Source: Phorcus lineatus (taxonomy: Eukaryota; Mollusca; Gastropoda; Trochida; Trochidae). From it: a DNA stretch of 64,000 nt. The stretch spans positions 39,666,630 through 39,730,629 of the forward strand of contig OV121087.1 of NCBI GenBank assembly GCA_921293015.1, written 5' to 3'. The translations under genes were made by a program, and so were the position numbers. Of the stretch, positions 62,531 to 64,000 are shown piece after piece (positions within the stretch are counted from its first letter, which is position 1; each line of letters starts with the position of its first letter). A model generated the notes under the pieces. The model saw nothing but the letters and a program-made list of their open reading frames with translations, made no database searches and was not told where the DNA came from.

Positions 62531-62889
62531 TTACCGACGAGGGCAATCATATCGGGGTTCATATTTTTCATACGATGCCCTAGGGCAACATATCACTTTT
62601 TCATTGTGACGTCACGTAAAAAAAACAATGCTTTGACGTCACAGTTCGCCTATGACGTTGTGTTCCAAATGCGCCTATGCCTATGCTTGGATGTTGATTT
62701 TGATTAGTTTCTTTAATTTCTCGACTTCGGTAATAAACAGAATATCATATTCGTGTCCAGGACATACTATGTTTACGACACTCGTGCCTTAATATCAGTA
62801 TATCCCTCGCTCTCGCTCGGGAAATACTAATGTTAAGCACTCGTGTCGTAAACATAGTATGTCATGGACACTCATATAATATCCTCTAT
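62531..62889. mobile_element. Foldback-type dispersed repeat with 48-bp hairpin arms
   Basis: Arms 62753-62801 and 62824-62871 are inverted copies (CATACTATGTTTACGACACT and its complement, few mismatches) around a 22-base loop with CTCGCTCTCGCTCGG. The left part holds ATACGATGCCCTAGGGCAAC and two TGACGTCAC-like sites. A shorter copy in the opposite orientation lies at 8834-8984. Confidence 0.65.
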
Positions 62890-63073
62890 ATAATTGAAGG
62901 TGTATTAAGGAAGGGAACGTGTTCATGACTCTGATCATGTTCCCTTTTTGTATTCATCGTTCCAATCGAAGCAACCTGTCCTGCTAATTACCGGAAAATG
63001 TTGATGGTATGGTTAGACCCTATATGAGTTTTTCTCGAACACTCCCAGTTGACTACATCTTCCCCGCATGGCT

Positions 63074-63169
63074 TCAAATTGCTAAATTGGCTAATTTATT
63101 CATTGCTGCCAACCAGTCAAAATTCGTGTTTTGAGTGTAGCGTCCTCTTCGGTTATCCGTCGCAGTAGC
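63074..63169 (-). CDS. Candidate last coding exon, partner of the exon at 63610-63801
   Basis: On the minus strand a strong pyrimidine tract (TTTTTTCTGTGCCTGTCCCC) ends in AAG just above 63169. It is followed by 31 phase-0 codons and TGA at 63076-63074. The peptide runs ATATDNRRGR, then YTQNTNFDWLAAMNKLANLAI. The phase matches the donor of the exon at 63610-63801, giving a 440-base intron. I do not recognise the domain. A second acceptor (TTGCAG, about 30 bases upstream) would change the phase and give a less convincing peptide. The AAG acceptor is less common than CAG or TAG, which lowers confidence. No clear AATAAA is seen close downstream. Confidence 0.4.
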   Translation of the reverse strand, partial: ATATDNRRGRYTQNTNFDWLAAMNKLANLAI

Positions 63170-63609
63170 CTTGGGGACAGGCACAGAAAAAATGGGAAAT
63201 GCTGCAAGGCCTATATTAGCCATGTATTGGGGCTGGCGGAAGAATAGGCCATGCGTTGGGAGATGGCATAACTATTGAGTAGTAAACTCTGGACTGAATC
63301 TTTGAGTAATGATCCTATTATGTATACCCACATCGTTGTTGAAAAAAATTCTGTTCAATTTGTATTGCTTTATTCATGTATCAGTTGTTTTATTTATTCA
63401 ATAGATCTTTTATTTAATTAGGGAAACACGTCCGCATAATGTAGAGGTATCGTAATTAAAAATCACGTTTTGCAGAAATAATCTTGTACAATCTTTGGTA
63501 TACATTTTACCATTATCGACTATGATGGAAATCACTTAAAAACATATCAAGTTTTATCAGACTTGCACCGCAAGGCCGGCTACTCATTGGTCAAGAGCGG
63601 TCACGTTAC

Positions 63610-63801
63610 CTTTGGTATATTTGAATTTGAATAAGATTTGGTAAAGCGAATCCCTTGTCCTTGATATTTCTCCCTTGTCACAGTGTTAGGTGACACTTCG
63701 CTTTTATTCAAAGTAAATGTTGGCACCGCGAAAAATTCTTGACCAATGAAAATATTTGCCAACGGGATGTCGGTTCGTTCATTCACAACGAGATTGTCTA
63801 T
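63610..63801 (-). CDS. Candidate internal coding exon of a gene running off the right edge
   Basis: I do not recognise the protein. Read on the minus strand, a pyrimidine-rich tract ending in TCTCGCAG (the AG just above 63801) is followed by 192 bases, exactly 64 open codons, and then CCAAAG|GTAACG, a good donor at 63609-63602. Both boundaries are phase 0. The peptide starts IDNLVVNERT, contains FIGQEFFAVPTFTLN and TREKYQGQGIRF, and ends NSNIPK. It has mixed composition and varied codon use, unlike the AT-rich shadow ORFs nearby. An ATG lies 12 codons upstream in the same frame (63837), so a start there is possible, but the acceptor is the more natural left boundary. A partner exon lies at 63074-63169. 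No upstream exon is visible before position 64000. Confidence 0.5.
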
Positions 63802-63933
63802 CTGCGAGATTAAAAAACAGAAACCTGATCTGTTCATAAATAAGTCGTGTTCATCACTACATTTGTAAGTCTGTATTCATTTTCAACTTTAAACCAAGCT
63901 ACATTCTACATTTCGTGCCCGAGAAACCTTCGT

Positions 63934-63990
63934 AACAAGACAGAGGTTGTATAGGAATTTATGACGGAGCTATCTCCCTGGAGAATGAGC
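63934..63990. repeat. Partial copy of the 2.3 kb hairpin repeat
   Basis: TTGTATAGGAATTTATGACG and GGAGCTA match the right arm at 2.3 kb. The following CTCCCTGGAGAATGAGCTACC diverges. The copy may continue past the window edge. Confidence 0.55.
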
Positions 63991-64000
63991 TACCACATCA

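Overview
The window looks like AT-rich nuclear DNA from a mollusc, probably a gastropod. There are no operons or closely packed ORFs, and most of the 64 kb is non-coding. It holds tRNA-derived SINEs, Tc1/mariner-type transposons, TTAA-flanked MITE-like elements, foldback repeats and minisatellites. Two retroposon tails end in TTAAAC followed by (ACTC)n, an arrangement I associate with vetigastropods such as abalone; that link is from memory and was not searched. The short-ORF content is otherwise random, and many short ORFs in the window lie inside repeats.

The only confident intact protein gene is a single-exon class A (rhodopsin-like) GPCR of 354 residues at 54036-55100 (+). Three weaker coding candidates have plausible splice sites. 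Two minus-strand exons at 63610-63801 and 63074-63169 join in phase and look like the 3' end of a gene that runs off the right edge. A 68-codon ORF at 50639-50845 (-) begins with a signal-peptide-like stretch just after a good splice acceptor. A 68-codon ORF at 5656-5862 (-) also follows an acceptor.

Layout: 0-10 kb is mostly featureless, with a 47-bp-arm hairpin (2.3 kb), a 40-bp tandem repeat (4.3 kb), a candidate exon (5.7 kb) and two short mobile repeats. 10.7-18 kb is a mosaic of diverged duplications around an internally deleted Tc1 element (11.2-12.0 kb) whose ORF fuses the DNA-binding N-terminus to the C-terminus. 19-21 kb carries low-complexity DNA and a 29-bp minisatellite. 21.6-24.7, 33.9-37.3, 39.7-43.5 and 44.6-47.1 kb are related duplicated blocks that share a conserved non-coding segment near their right ends. 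29.3-33.1 kb is a transposon cluster: a nearly complete Tc1-like element with one nonsense codon and a core deletion, a decayed mariner, a 22-bp tandem repeat and a SINE. 50.9-52.4 kb is a 29-bp minisatellite. 52.4-55.1 kb is richer in GC and leads into the GPCR. 59.5-63 kb contains a 104-bp tandem repeat, two SINEs and a foldback element.

The genes do not form a visible pathway. The main story is local duplication and several families of non-autonomous elements around one receptor gene. All homology calls are by eye; no search was run.
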